Counted from the first letter of the stretch, positions 1 through 12,563 are shown. The stretch is 64,000 bases of DNA from Hexactinellida sp. DTS-2022 (GCA_028753945.1 JAPNXP010000012.1:2108001-2172000); one strand, 5' to 3'. Numbers and translations: made by a program. The notes: generated by a model from the letters alone, not told the origin.

Positions 1-430
1 GCAACGCGCCTGGAGGCGCGTGAATTTGGAAGGAAATTTTTCTAGGCGCGCGAAAATCGAGAGATGCTCCCATAGACTTTATACAAAATGAGTAATTTAG
101 GCGCGTGTGAACGAGCTCAAACTAAATATAGCCGCGCAGGAAATTTAGTTTGGATGAAAGCCTGATCCCATTATTGAAGAGCTCCCATTTGAGTTCAAAA
201 TTGAATCATTATTGTTTTTAGAGTTCCGATGGATTGTGAGAATTGTTGGGAGATGTACAATGCATTTTGATGTTAGCATTGGGATTATGCCAATATGGAT
301 ATAGATTGATTTAAAAATTGATCTCTTTTTTCCGATGAGTTATTAATTGGCAAGTGTTGATTTGGGACGAGTTGGTATTTTTTCGCGAATAGATTTAAGA
401 CGAGTTTGTATTTGGCACGAGTTAACTTGG
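1..430. other. no gene recognised
   Basis: The first 160 bases contain scattered GC-rich words (ggcgcg, gcgcgtg) in AT-rich sequence, probably the edge of an old repeat that starts outside the window. I see no coding signal. Confidence 0.4.
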
Positions 431-1490
431 GACGATTTTTACTGTGACGACGACTATACTAGTAAAGTGGCCTAGTATTGTAATGACTGCCTTGGTTAGT
501 TATTATTAGTCCGTAGATCCTCTACAGAACAGAACTTTATTTACTAAGACCTGAAATTTTCTGGATAGGTGTCTCATGGGTTACTGTTGTGCACCTGGGG
601 TCACAACTTTTGCTTTCATCTTTTTTGACACATTTTACACCTGTTTTATGTTAGAAAAGGAACAATAAATAGTGCCCGGATATTCAATTTATATACATAC
701 AATGGAGAATTAAATTCTATACCTTTTTACAGTGCACTATTTTCAAATTGGTTTTAGTTTGTGCCATAATTGAGTTGCTAATTTCATTTGTTTACTAGCA
801 CTTCAGTTTAATTCAAAGTGTTAAATCTAATTCTATTGTTTCATCTTGTGATAATTAAATTGATTCAACTTTTGAGATCGATTAGGCTTCTATTTTCTAA
901 TTGAAAACTAAGATTCTACATTCTATAACAATGCGATTATGTGATTATATTTCCTTCTGCAAGAATACTCTTGCACTATAAACATCTAAATAATTCAGTC
1001 TGTATTTTGACAATATAGACGCTTCCTATTTGTTTATTAGGGGTTATCGAGTGTGGGAATTGTAATATGGTAGCCTAATTAATCTTATTTAATATTTATA
1101 ACAAACAATTAAGCTTAATAATTTTTATGTTGACATTGAAATTGGTGTTAAATTATTATCTATTTTTTCAACTAATTCGCTAAATATCATACATATCAGA
1201 GTTTTATAAGATAGAAACAAACTTCCAAGTTATCAATTGATCCTTATGCAACTTAACACCTTTATAAATGGTTCTTGGCACCTTGAGGTGATGATGAGAT
1301 CGTTAAAACATGTGTTTTACAATTTTATGAATTATATATTTCGAATGGGTTGGTTGGTATTGGGTGAACTCCCATCACGCACATCGAAAATGCTGACTCT
1401 CACCTATTATATTCTATTGAAACTTGAACTTCTCTGGAATGCAGTGAGCTCAAACGAAACTTCCAACTCAATAATGGTTCCGACTTGATT
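430..1490. repeat. diverged dispersed repeat, copy A
   Basis: This stretch is collinear with 42540-43300. Shared landmarks in the same order are a gactatact block followed by a cctagtattg-like word, a gcacctggggt word, and an aaatggttctt word near the end. The two copies are clearly diverged, with many indels. No reading frame is conserved between them, so the short open frame at 1237-1488 is not supported as a gene. Confidence 0.5.
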
Positions 1491-1552
1491 GAAAATTCAA
1501 CTGTTTCCAATTCTGATTTTTGGAATACAAGCCTAACTTTGGCTCTCTTAAA

Positions 1553-1803
1553 CAAGTTGAGGTTTCCACTCGTCTCCTAGTTAAGGCGTTATTCTCACAT
1601 TTGGGAAGTGCGAAAATTTATTTAATTTCACATAATTCGCATCCTCTGCGAGATAATACTGAAAATTTAATTTAAGATATATTTAATGATGCGGACATTA
1701 TGTCACACCATATTGTCGTAATGCTTATAGCTTACTCATTATCGAATGATCATGTAATGCTTATATTTTCATAATGTTAAATTTGACTATTTTATGCCTT
1801 TTA
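1553..1803 (+). repeat. old relic of the local Helitron body
   Basis: The order of words ttgaggtttccactc, cacataattcgc, gaaaatttaat, aatgatgcggacat, cgaatgatca and atttgactattt matches the interior of the two Helitron copies at 5366-6419 and 55477-56809. Neither terminus is present, so this is an internal fragment of an older copy. Confidence 0.5.
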
Positions 1804-1809
1804 GGTACC

Positions 1810-2930
1810 CAGAATTAGGAGTGGCCACTATTCCGGGGTGACCTTTAGGCGAAGTTTGTACTCCGTTATGTAGGAGTACAAACATGCGCGGCGCAAGGTT
1901 TTTCGAACAAGGGGGGGGGAACAACCAATTTTTCTTGGGACAGCTTTCCCATCCGTCAGAATTTATCTGAAAACAATGGAGCTACGATGAATTTGTCAAA
2001 ACTATCCAGGGATATAGGGATTTCATCGAATATTCATTGATTTTTTGAAATTCTATTTGTATATATTTCCGTTAATAAATCAGCATTGTGTGTCCAAATA
2101 ATGTTATTCTTGAAGAAAATTATGATCACACATAGTTCAAGAGGAACTATAGAATGTCCATTTCCAGGTATTTAGCAATTAAAATCCTAGGTATCCTGGG
2201 AATCCCCGTTATCCTCGGTTAATAACTTGGAATTCTTAAGAATCAGTGGTTAGCATGTGCTAAGTTATCAGATATTATTTTAACTTGAGATTACCCTCAA
2301 ATCCTGACCCCCCTCCGGAGGTCAGATTCAGTTGACCAAGTATATTCGACTATTCGGTTAAATTGTATTTTCGCGTAGGCGGTTTCTACCTTGATTATAA
2401 CTAACATCTAATTGAGGTAATTGATATTAGTTACAATTATACTTAGTTTGGAATCTTCATGTGTAGGAAAATGTAAACAATCTTCTACATTTTGGTAAAA
2501 AATTTCTAAGCTTCTTTACCTTGAAGCCAATGCTTGAAGTTTTTAATAAGCATGACATATATCTTAAACAAATTGTTCTAAACTATATGTTACACCTGAT
2601 ACATCTGCATCTGATTTCAAAAGGACTTTCATCTTCTTTACTTTTATTGTGATGCAGCACATGCCGCTTGAATTTGACATTTACCTATAATATTCCTACT
2701 TGAGCAAAAAAATTGCCTCGCATATTACAATATATACAAATTAGCCGATTTATCATAAGAACTCTCCGTACAATTTACGAATCGAAATGCCCTCTTTTTT
2801 AATGGGAAGAATTAGAAGAACAAAAATTTCTTGGTTACATTTCAAGCATCAATGAAAGTATCAACCCTCGCTTTATTATCGTCAGGATATAGAAAACAAA
2901 ATTAGAATATTATCTTGTCTACAACCAGAG
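1810..2930. other. no gene recognised
   Basis: AT-rich sequence with no long open frame, no recognisable repeat boundary and no RNA gene that I can see. Confidence 0.35.
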
Positions 2931-3260
2931 TTGTAAGTCAAATCAAATATTTCAAATATTTGATTTGATTTGAATTATTTGAAACTTCAAATACATATTT
3001 TGATTTGATTTGATTTGAAAATATTTGAATTCTCAAATGATCTGATTTCATTTGAAATACTTTCAAAGCATTTCATTCATTTTCTATTCTTTATTAGATC
3101 ATTTCCAGATCATTTTCAGATCAATTTCACACATGTAAAATCATTTTCAAAATTTTGATACGATTTGATGATAATTCGGAAATAATTTGAAAATTATTAG
3201 AAAATTATTTGAAATTAAATTCATTCCAGATCATTTTTATCTTTTTCAAATCATTTCCAG
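2930..3260. repeat. palindromic AT-rich repeat of atttga/tcaaat words
   Basis: The tract opens with gttgtaagtcaaatcaaat and consists of alternating tttgattt and aaatcaaa words that can fold back on themselves. The same composition and the same gttgtaa-type edge recur at 62047-62196, where both ends are visible. Probably an old MITE. Confidence 0.4.
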
Positions 3261-3674
3261 TTTCACAATTAGAATTGTGGATGTATCCTTGTAAGACATA
3301 ATCGTAATGATTTGAAATTAAGCACCTGTAGTAATTCAATCTTTGTAAATTTAAATCTGAAATCAGAATTTGTATATTCTAATTATATATAATGATCAGA
3401 AATTATCTATTTAATTAGCTCATTTTATAGTTAATGAGTTAACAGCTCCATAAAAATGTAAATAAGAGATTTACTATTTTTTATTACTTAACCTATCGTT
3501 TTATTTACTAACATTTCTTAATCTTAAACTTAAACTTAGTTTGAACTAAGTTAAACCATAGCCTACTATATAAAGGCCATTTCACTGCTTTGGACCAGGG
3601 ATAAGATAAAGGCGGGTTTATTTTTCTAACTGTAACCAATTACCTGATTAATACTATACTTATTATATCAACTA

Positions 3675-3848
3675 CAGTTGAAACCGGATATTTAATACCG
3701 GATATTTTTAACAATCGGGTATATTTAACACATTTTCTTGTAAATAATTAATTATTGTTGTTGTTGTAAAATTGGGTATCTTTAACAATCGGATATTTTT
3801 AACAAATTTTGGTTAAAAGAATGTGTTAAAAATATCCGGTTTCAACTG
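3675..3848. mobile_element. Tc1/mariner-type MITE (cagttgaaaccgg)
   Basis: Inverted ends cagttgaaaccggatattt and aaatatccggtttcaactg are bounded by TA on both sides. A related unit with ends cagtcgaaaccgg lies at 54495-54679. It is non-coding. Confidence 0.7.
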
Positions 3849-4618
3849 TACACATATTAAAGTTTTATATATGGGTCATAGTTGTCTCCCAACATAAATT
3901 CAAGCTCAAGTATTATTATTACATGCAAACTAGATAGTATAATTATGAAAACTAAGCAAATATTTAGAGGAATCTCTCATGATTTTCTTTGGGGCAGGTA
4001 GTAGGAACAATAATACAATATGGTTCTTTGCCTTGTTGCTGTTAAGTAACAACTGGCTACTGTTGTTAAAATTTAAACTAATAAATTGATTTTCCTTCTG
4101 TACTAAGCAATCTATACCTCATCAACGAAGTCTTCGCACTTTTCACTATCGAGTTTTAGGAGGGGGAGTTGCTTGAATCCGATTGAAAACATAATTGTAA
4201 ACACTTTCCAAGGTGTAATAAACACCACATTTAACACGTAATTGGAAGGGCCATTTAAGCAGCCACGATCAAAAAGGCCAATCAAAAGGCAAAAGTTAAA
4301 ATTCGGGTCTTCAATTTCCATTCAATTCCGTATCTTTTCAGTGAGTACTGAACAACGATCGGGGTACAAATCTGAGATTTTAGACAATTTACTTAATAAG
4401 AAAGGCAGCATATCCTCCGATAAAAGCTAGAGGTTGTCTTGTGTATGAATTCAGGAAAAAACTTCAAAAGAGTGGCCACACACATTATGTGTGAAATCAC
4501 ACTTCTCAGGATGACTGCGATAAAGATCTGCTGATAAATTCCATAAACGAATCTCGTTCTTTATGGACATAATCTTTCCTAATTTACAACTTGAGAATAT
4601 TAGACTGTTTAAGTGCCC

Positions 4619-4981
4619 CATAGGCGTCGATCATGCCGGGGCGTGCCCCTTCATGATAAAATCATGCCGGGGCGGCCACTGTTCCACCCGGCATGAATCT
4701 GCCGAAATTCGGTGATTTTTGGTGGTGTTTCGTGATAATTTGGATGTATCCATAATGGATTACTATTTTCTATTAGTTAAGAACTCTTTTGAGCAAATTT
4801 CGTGCATGTTTGGACCCACTGAGAACATCGCTGGAAAAGTATTCATACGATTAGTTCGACACGAACCTATTTCGTAAAACAACTTTTCGGAAAAACACGT
4901 TTTATACTAGGTGAAATTTTTAAAAATGCCTAACTCGCCCCGGCATGATTTTTCGAAAAATGTATTAGTTCGACGCCACTG
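4619..4981. mobile_element. hAT-type MITE, GGCGTCG family
   Basis: It starts cataggcgtcga and ends tcgacgccactg, and is flanked by a perfect 8-bp duplication aagtgccc (4611-4618 and 4982-4989). The interior has ccccggcatg words shared with the longer family member at 8866-9614. An 8-bp duplication is typical of hAT superfamily insertion. Non-coding. Confidence 0.8.
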
Positions 4982-5227
4982 AAGTGCCCTCTCATTTTCC
5001 AGGACTTGACGAACCAATACATTGTAGTTTTACATCTGTAATCTCGTTCCTTAAAGAATCTCGTTCCTTGAGACGAACTCCCTTCCAAGAGTGTTAATTA
5101 GTCAATCAATGCCATATCTATCGGTTTTCGAACATCCAGCTGATTGAGAGATTCGCAAGGGTTCCACTATTATAACACTCTAATTTGAAGAACTTGTCAA
5201 TAGCAATAATGTTTTGGACTGAAATGA

Positions 5228-5265
5228 CAATATTTGAAACAATCCTTGGATTGTTTCAAATATTG
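5228..5265. repeat. short perfect hairpin
   Basis: Two 18-base arms (caatatttgaaacaatcc and its exact complement) are separated by only two bases. Confidence 0.6.
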
Positions 5266-5365
5266 TAGAAAATCAATCCTTGGAGATCTTAATGTCTGAT
5301 GATTTAGAGACAGACAATTTTCTCTGTTCTTCTTCGTACAAGTCAACACTCTGTTTCATTGCCAA

Positions 5366-6419
5366 TCTATACTATTAAAACACAAGCCTGGGTGTATTAA
5401 AAAGCATGTCTCTTTATCTAAGATATGGGGACATGTTTCAAAAGCTAACCTTTTTTTACAACACAATTGAGGTAAAAAAAATCCCGATTCCCTATAAGGA
5501 AATTCATCATAAAAGTGTGTTTTTATGGAGTATTTGTCCCTATATCCCATGATATGGGGACCTATTCTTGCAATATTAAAAAGCATGGCTCTTTATCTGA
5601 GATATGGGGACATGTTTAAAAATATTAGCTTTTTTTACAACACAATTTATGTAAAAAAAGCTCTATTCCTTATAAGGAAATGCTCCATAAAAATGTTTTT
5701 TATAGAGTATTTGTCCCTATATCTGGAGATAAAGGGACATGTTATGGCGATATGTGTGTGTATATATACAGATCATGTCCCTATATCTCCAGATATAGGG
5801 ACATATTTATCAAAAATACTCCATAAAAACACATTTTTATGGTGAATTTCCTTATAGGGAATCGTACTTTTTTTTACCTAAATTGTGTCATAAAAAAAGC
5901 TTAGCTTTAAAATATGTCCCTATATGTAGACAAAAGACTTGATTTGTATATATATATATATTTGTTTGTTTGTTACGAGTTGATTGAAGACAGTGGACTG
6001 TTTCAAATGTGATTTTTAGCATATAGGGGTAACTTTTGGCACCCGCCACCATGTTGAGGTTTCCACTCAAAAATTCTCACACCTCGACAAGTTATGACGT
6101 CATTGTCACATTTCGAGAACCCTGAAAATTCATTTAATCGCACTTAATTCGAGCCCTTTAAGAGTTAAAAATCTGAAAATTTAATAGAACATTTGCATTA
6201 ATGATGCGGACACGTTTGTCTTACCAGATCGCCAATATTCTGAATCATTAGCGAATGATCACGTATTCACTAAAATTTCACATTGTTGAAATTGACTATT
6301 TAGCCCTATTTACGCTTTATAATCAATATTCGGAGTATATACACCACACACCAACCGCGTACCGGTTGATGTGTGGTTGTGTTCTGCCGCGATGCGACCT
6401 AGCAAGCTAAGCGCGCTAG
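5366..6419 (+). mobile_element. non-autonomous Helitron, copy 1
   Basis: It begins tctatactattaaaacaca and ends gcgcgctag, and sits between a host A and a host T, the usual Helitron insertion rule. Just before the end, gcgacctagcaagctaagcgc can form the 3' hairpin. The sequence from about 5935 to the end matches 56340-56809. About 540 bases near the 5' end (about 5399-5935) are unique to this copy and hold direct and inverted repeats of an atatggggacatgt word. No Rep/helicase frame is present. Confidence 0.8.
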
Positions 6420-6762
6420 TATACAATAACATACAACATGTTAAGATACAAAACTTTTACATTTAGCACAACTTGACATACTTAGATCTGTAAATCATGC
6501 TCCTTTTCTCTCTATCAAGTCGCTGATACTTGATAGTGTGATTAAGACGATCAGGGCCACCAAGAAGCTATTTAGGTACTGCGCCTTTCTTCAATGTAGC
6601 TTTTATTGGTCGTATCTTCGTTTGACCATCATGTAAAGATAAGTTTGTGTGTCAATAATATCATCAAGATTCAAGTGTTTAGCACAAACGAAAATGGTTT
6701 TTTCAGTGTGTGAAGATCTAGCATATAATTACATAATTAAGTATGATTAATTATAGAGCATC

Positions 6763-6919
6763 CTTATATGTAGACGGTCTATATAAAATGCCCAAACAAA
6801 TAAGCCAAAAAATTGTCGACCGTCTATAAATTCTGTAGACCAAAAGCCCTGCCGTCTATGGGTATTACTAATGTATATGTAAGAAAACCTGGTCTAGAAA
6901 TAGACGGTCTACATATAAG
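6763..6919. repeat. inverted-repeat unit (tagacggtct)
   Basis: Arms cttatatgtagacggtctat and atagacggtctacatataag pair at 19 of 20 positions around about 115 bases that contain further gtagac/gtctat words. Probably a small MITE, although no clear duplication was found. Confidence 0.5.
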
Positions 6920-7014
6920 TTATTTATTAATTAAAGTATGTAAGTGATGTTAAGCTTTAAAGGAAAACTGGTAATTAATTAATTATACATGTCCAACTAG
7001 TAAAGCATACTCAC

Positions 7015-7147
7015 CATCTCTATGCAGAAAACGTTTCCACTTATGGACGATGTCTTGCGGCCCAGGGGGAATGTGAAATACTGCAACACCACTATGGTCA
7101 CTATAGTACCCAGTAGCACATCTGGGAGCAGAACAAGAGTTGGGCAT
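7015..7147 (-). CDS. THAP-domain first exon of a P-like transposase
   Basis: The frame starts at an ATG at 7147 and opens MPNSC, the usual beginning of a THAP zinc finger. Its paired cysteines (NSCSAPRC) are followed by a phenylalanine-rich strand (VAVFHIPP) and the conserved tryptophan (HKWKRF). The exon is followed by a consensus splice donor (gatg|gtgagta). THAP domains bind the ends of P-type elements. I cannot see the following exons, so this is probably a surviving first exon of a deleted gene. It lies about 250 bases inside the right end of the element, as in the copy at 37673-40353. Confidence 0.7.
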
Positions 7148-7419
7148 TAGTTCAGGATATAAATAAACAAGGAACTAGCATTATAAAGGCAAAGTATGAT
7201 TGAATTAAAGAGAATTTGTTATTAGAATAGCTAATATTTACAGACGAATCTCGTTGACTATTTTTCTAAACCAGCTAAGCATTTGTAGTTTTAATCAAAA
7301 TTTATATATTTACACTATGGGTATATAAGAAAATCGCCTTCATCTTATCCCTTTTCCAGGCGTATTTGGCTCTGTAAAATGGCCTTATTTTTAGTAGGCT
7401 ATGGTTAAACTAAGTCTTG

Positions 7420-7620
7420 ACTTAGTTAATGCTAAGTTTATTTAACTCTCAAAACTTATCCAAGAACTTAGTTTTGCTTAAACTTAAACTTAAACTTATT
7501 CTAAACTAAGTATTGGCTTAGTTTTGCTTAAACTTAAACTTAGTCTAAACTAAGTAATTACTTACTTTTTGCGAAGTTTTCTTAACTTCTCAAAACTAAA
7601 CTCAGAGTGATACAACCACG
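7420..7620. repeat. cttaaactta-rich tract
   Basis: Repeated words of the type cttaaactta and taagttta occur in both orientations. Similar tracts occur at 3520-3550 and 16640-16760. They resemble the subterminal repeats of PIF/Harbinger elements such as the one at 27768-28306, so this may be the left flank of the element that contains the transposase fragment at 7684. Confidence 0.4.
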
Positions 7621-7683
7621 ATAAGTAATACGTATAAATACAATTTTACATTATCCTGTAACTCCTGGCCAGATACGATACAA

Positions 7684-7965
7684 TCGAGCCTTTTTAAATA
7701 CAAGAATTATTGAATGCGCTTTTGGAATATGGAAAAGTAGATGGCTATCAATGGATAAAACAGGAGGAACACTCTGCTATTCTCCGGAACGCGTATGTAG
7801 ATTGGCAGTTGCAACTATTGTATTGCATAATATTTGCATTGATCATGGCTTACAAGGGGAGCAAATTTTGTTACAGAAGAGGATGAGATTATTGCCGCTC
7901 CTGATGAAACAACACATTCCGGAAATATAGTGCGACTATCTGTGATTACAGATTACTTTTGATTA
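7684..7965 (+). pseudogene. PIF/Harbinger transposase, C-terminal fragment
   Basis: The + strand reads RIIECAFGIWKSRW, then a spacer and LAVATIVLHNIC, which match the end of the Harbinger DDE nuclease (conserved E in IIE-FG-K-RW, then a V-LHN-C helix). The catalytic D residues upstream are absent and a frameshift follows near 7900, before a last readable VRLSVITDYF. A Myb/SANT-like gene characteristic of the same superfamily lies at 12693-14080 on the opposite strand, and the P-like element at 8027-12669 separates the two. I infer that both belonged to one Harbinger element. Confidence 0.65.
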
Positions 7966-8026
7966 ATATAATTCCCAAATATTTGTTCATGAATTTTAGA
8001 AACGATGTATTTCATTTAATCTTAAC

Positions 8027-8310
8027 CATAGCCTACTCTATATAAGGCCTACCACCAAAGCTGATATTTTGCACCAAGGATGAAGTAGTGTACAATATTA
8101 TTATTGACCCATAGTTATTTACATTTATCTCTGTAGGTACAGTTAAAATATTTTAAAAATAGTTGGATCAACCATATCTTACTCTATATAAGGCCTACCA
8201 TCAAAGCTGATATTTTGCACCAAGGATGAAGAGTGTACAATATTATTATTGACCCATAGTTATTTTACATTTATCTCTGTACAGTTAGAAATATTTTAAA
8301 AATAGTTGGA
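8027..8310. repeat. tandem duplication of the P-element 5' end
   Basis: A unit of about 143 bases, starting catagcctactctatata and ending in an atagttggatcaa word, occurs twice head to tail. The second copy has small changes (catatcttactc). It duplicates the terminal inverted repeat and the presumed promoter. Confidence 0.75.
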
Positions 8311-8429
8311 TCAACTTGTTTCTGATTAATTTTTAGTAATTAATTAATACAATTATCCTGCTACCGATATTTTAAGCACTTCCTAGTACTATATTTGACT
8401 TTGTTTCTTTTTAATAGTTAGTTATTGAA

Positions 8430-11400
8430 TTTTTCTCAATACCGAACTGTTCTACCTCTGGTTGTAGGGGTAATTATACCCAAGAAGACCGCGTCCCAGT
8501 TTTTAAACTTCGAGATGGTCCACCTGAGTACGACATGCCTGGACCGTGAGGTTATTTTTGACCTCAAATTCGTGTATGTGTGCGATAAGCTTTTTCCGAA
8601 GAAAGATATTCAATATTTTCACACGGTACATAGAGGAGATGGCACATCCTATTAGGTCCCGCGAGGAAGACCCAAAATTATCCTGGCGCTGTCCCCTCTC
8701 TCCTTCCTGGTTGTCCGTATTATTACGCCTCTACCCCTTCAATTAGAATCAAACGAACTCGGTTCTCTTACGAATCCAAAGATGAAGATTTATTGAACCA
8801 AGCAACTAATCTCAGCTTGAGATCAGAGAACAGAGAAATGGAGAAGTTTCGTGTTGTTTGTATACCAGTGGCGTCGAACTTTTCCATTTTTCGGGAAGTC
8901 ATGACGGGGCGAGTTAATAATTTTTAAAAATCACCTAGTATTAAACTTGTCTCAGAAAAGTAATTTACCTAATGTTAACTTTTTTTCAAAAAGTCGTTTT
9001 TATCTTGATTTAAAATTTACTATAAATCGGTATCTATTAAACTTTCTGACACAATACATAGATTGCATTCTTGCTATAAACATGGCTGATTTAACGCTTC
9101 GAATTAATTTCGGCCGAACCTATCAATTTAGTTCAAGACGAACTAAATGTGTTCATCCGAATCATATAGGTTCGTGCAAAAAAGTTTCAGAAACTTTTCC
9201 CGCGGGTGAATTTAATATGTCACCAATTTATGTTAATTTATTACCTATCGAGCAGAGATGATATGAATCAATTTAGAATTTTTAGTTCAGCCGAACCAAA
9301 TTTGTTGGGTTCCACTCGAATTACCTTAGTCTAAAAATGTTCACCCGTACAAATAGGTTCGTGTGGAACTAAACGTATTAATACTTTTCCAGCGATGTTT
9401 GCAGTGGGTCCAAACTTGCAGGAAATTTGCTCAAAAGAGTTCAGAATCAATAAAAAATAGTAATCCATGGTAGATCCATCCAAAGTGTCACGAAACACCA
9501 CCAAATAATCACCGAATTTTGGTAGATTTATGCCGGGCGGAACAGTAGCCGCCCCGGTATGCTTCTTTCATGCCGGGGCACGCCCCGACCGCCCCGGCAT
9601 GGTCGACGCCTATGTTGTATACAAGAAATACGAGATAAGTTAGCTTTGATAACAATCCCAACTGACTGGTTAGTTTGGATTCAAACAGATAATTGTGTGA
9701 GATTTTTGCCTAAGCAGGAAAATCATAATATTTGTGAAGATGTTTCTCTTGAAGGAATTTCTTTTACTGTAAACTGATATATATATATATGGGGAGTCCA
9801 TTTCTCTCTCACTTATCTTTATCACTGATATTCGACAAATTGAAACGATGTTTACAGAGATTACTCTGAAACTTAGCTCTTCCCCTCAGAAGAAACATCC
9901 TCACCATATCTCTAAAGCAAAATAACATATTGAGGAGGCTATATGTAATCAATTAGATTGTGATGAAACAGAATCCAATTGTTCCGATTTGCCAAGATTA
10001 CAATTTATTCTTGGCCAACTAGAGAATGTGGGTATTTACAAGAAGAGAAGGAGATATAATGTTTTACACAAATTCCGGCCATAAAAACGCATCTGGTTTC
10101 TCCTGCTTGTTACAAATTACTCCAAAGTTCAGAATGCATTTCTTTTCCACATGTTCACACACTAGAAAAGTTGTACTCTTCTTTTGGGCTGGAAAACGAC
10201 TCTTGTACTTACCTTAGCCAAATAGCCAGGTAACTTCTTCTTTTAGTTCTCAAGAGAAGAATGTAATTATTCAGATGGATGAGATCCACGTTAAGTCTGA
10301 TATCTCATATAAGGGTGGGAAAGTATTTGGTCCTAACTTATCCCCTGAAACCCCACAAGAACTGTATTTGCTATCATGGTTTATAGTTTGCACAAAAAAT
10401 GGTCCTGTATTTATCGTTTGATAGCTTGCGCATCTATATCTGCTGAATACCTTTTCCCTATAATTAAGTCTTGTATTTTGGATATCGAATCTTGCGTTTT
10501 GAAAGTACAGATTATTTCTACCGACAATTACCCTTTAAACGTGAACTATTCTAGTTATTTTCTCCAACTAAACAGTTAGATACTAGTGTACCACACCCTT
10601 CTGATAATAAAGAAAACTCTATGTTACTTTTGACTTTGTGCACATTTTGAAAAGTATTCGAAACAACTGGTTGAATTAGAAAGATATTCGGAAAACCTTT
10701 CACTTTCCCAACTTTCAGAACATTAAGCTGGATTACTGTGTGTATCCTGTTCAAGTTTACTCTGCATCTTTTAGTGATGTGCGTCTCCTCTATAATTTAG
10801 AGAAAGAATCTTTAGCTAAGTTAGCTCCTTGCTTGACTATCAAAGCTTGTTATCCTTCTGCTATTGAGCGCCAAAATGTGAAACTTGTTTTGAAAGTATT
10901 CAACGAATTAACTGTTGCAGCTCTGAAGTTACAGAATGAACTCCGTAACCAAGAAGACCGAAACAATGCACACGACTTTGTTGAAATGCTTCTTCAAATT
11001 TGGAAACTGTTCAACATAAATTCCCCACTTAAAGGTCAAAGTTTGAATGATGATATTTCAAGACCTCTAACATACCAGGACGAACGATTTTCATTCTTAG
11101 CTTGTGTTGTCATTTGGTTAGAGACTTGGCTGGCCTTGCCAGGTATTGTAGGAAAGTTTATTAAACAGACGTTTACCAATTTTAAACATGCTTGTACTGT
11201 ATTGCCTCAGATAACTAACCATTTAACTGGATTTGTGGATTTACTATCTTTTACATCATTTTTACATACAGATCCATTGTAACATCACTTTGGCCTATAT
11301 CGTATGAAGTCAGGTTCAAACTATCATATCTCGTATTTCAAATTCTTGAAACTGAACGCCGCCTCAAGTTATCCAGCATTTAAAGTTTTTTACTTCACAA

Positions 11401-11960
11401 CAAGATTGTGGCTTATATTCAATTCAGACATTTATTGATTCATACTCATCCCTTGAAACGAATAATGGCCATGAAATCGATGTCCAACTAGTCTGTGATG
11501 AAATTGATAATCTAACTTCCATTGAATGTAGATAACAGACTCTTCAGTCATTAGCTTTTATTGCTGGTTATGCAGTACATAAATATATTTAAAGAACTCA
11601 GCCATGTCATGTTCGCATTGATCATTTGACCATTGACAAAGACTTTATCTTTGATGAAGATTCACAACCCGAGTTCAGGCTTTTGCAATTAACTGACCGT
11701 GGTGGCCAAAAGTATCCATCCGAGTTTTTCCTCGTATCTATTGTAACTTTATGGAAACGTTAATTGCAATTGAAAGCAAAGACAACTTGATGGCGATATT
11801 AATGCAAGGATCATCCAGAAAAATTATTGTGGAAGTAACCTTGATATTCTTAGAAGAGACTGATGCGATTGCTAAATCGAGTTGCATTTCTTGTGGTGTC
11901 TCTATTTTGACTATCCAAAAAATCTTATTTCACTTGCGCCAACTGTAACTAGCTAACAAG
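8430..11960 (+). pseudogene. P-element/THAP transposase pseudogene
   Basis: Readable pieces in order: a THAP zinc finger (CSTSGCRGNY near 8450, then LKFVYVCDK and RGDGTSY to 8655); a DKLALITIPTDWLVW block at about 9630; an RNase H-like block MDEIHVKSDISYKGGKVFG near 10275, whose D is the likely first catalytic acid; and a long helical C-terminal part at 10740-11280 (LYNLEKESLAKLAP, QNVKLVLKVFN, SFLHTDPL). That part is followed by a GSNYHISY-like box near 11315. The order matches the minus-strand copy at 38071-40091. There are multiple stops and frameshifts. The coding sequence is interrupted by a 749-bp MITE whose removal, together with one duplication copy, leaves an open frame. Confidence 0.75.
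8866..9614. mobile_element. hAT-type MITE, GGCGTCG family (long copy)
   Basis: It begins cagtggcgtcgaac, ends gtcgacgcctatg, and is flanked by a perfect 8-bp duplication ttgtatac (8858-8865 and 9615-9622). Its ends match those of the 363-bp copy at 4619-4981. It lies inside the P-element transposase coding sequence. The open frame at 8947-9261 inside it has no recognisable product. Confidence 0.8.
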
Positions 11961-12189
11961 GTTAAAAATTATAACTCCGCTGTTGCATCTAAAGGAATAG
12001 AAAGCGAAAACTGAAGAAGTTCTCACATTGATGAAATACACCAGAAGGCTACTCTTCTATTATTATTGTTTTTGGAACCCACATTATTCTTTATGTATTC
12101 TTATCATTGTTCTTAAGTGAGCAATAAATACTCTATAGAGAAAATCTATTCTTTACTAGAATTATTTCTTATAACAGATTCGTTTCTAA

Positions 12190-12563
12190 CAGTGGCGGCG
12201 CGAGACCAAAATGAGCGATGGGGCTGGCCTTGGCAAAGGACATTTGAGATGGGGCAAAATGTTTAACTATAAAACCACTATCAAAAAATATCGGTAGACA
12301 CACAATAGTGCTAGTACTATTACTACAATATGAGCCCCATTCGTCTGTCCGATAGGCTTGCAAACATGAAAACCAATTCAAACGTAATTCATGCTACAAA
12401 ATTGGGTTAAAAAAGCGTCCTATTAAGAAGACGAGCGAAAAAAACTTCAAAAGCGCCCAAATAAATTCTAAGCTATTGATAAGGCTTGCCCCACCAGTCG
12501 TGGGCAAGCCGAAGGCCAGGTGGGGCATTTGCCCCACCTTGCCCCAGCGTGGCGCCGCCTCTA
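12190..12563. mobile_element. hAT-type MITE, GGCGGCGCC family
   Basis: Ends cagtggcggcgcgag and gtggcgccgcctcta are flanked by a perfect 8-bp duplication gtttctaa (12182-12189 and 12564-12571). The right half has repeated gccccacc words. Relatives lie at 47970-48506 and 55016-55141. Confidence 0.8.

Larger units (their letters stand above)
3557..7403 (-). mobile_element. P-like element 1 (THAP type), with nested insertions
   Basis: The ends are catagcctactatata and tagtaggctatg in inverted orientation, and the element is flanked by a perfect 7-bp duplication gttaaac (3550-3556 and 7404-7410). A THAP-domain first exon lies on the minus strand close to the right end, which fixes the orientation. 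The body carries later insertions: a TA-flanked MITE (3675-3848), a hAT-type MITE (4619-4981), a Helitron (5366-6419) and a small inverted-repeat unit (6763-6919). Without these about 2.1 kb remains, and I cannot recognise the transposase core. Probably a deleted, non-autonomous copy. Confidence 0.7.

Noticed and set aside
1237..1488. 83-codon open frame
   Set aside because: It lies in the dispersed repeat shared with 42540-43480 and the frame is not kept in the other copy; no domain.
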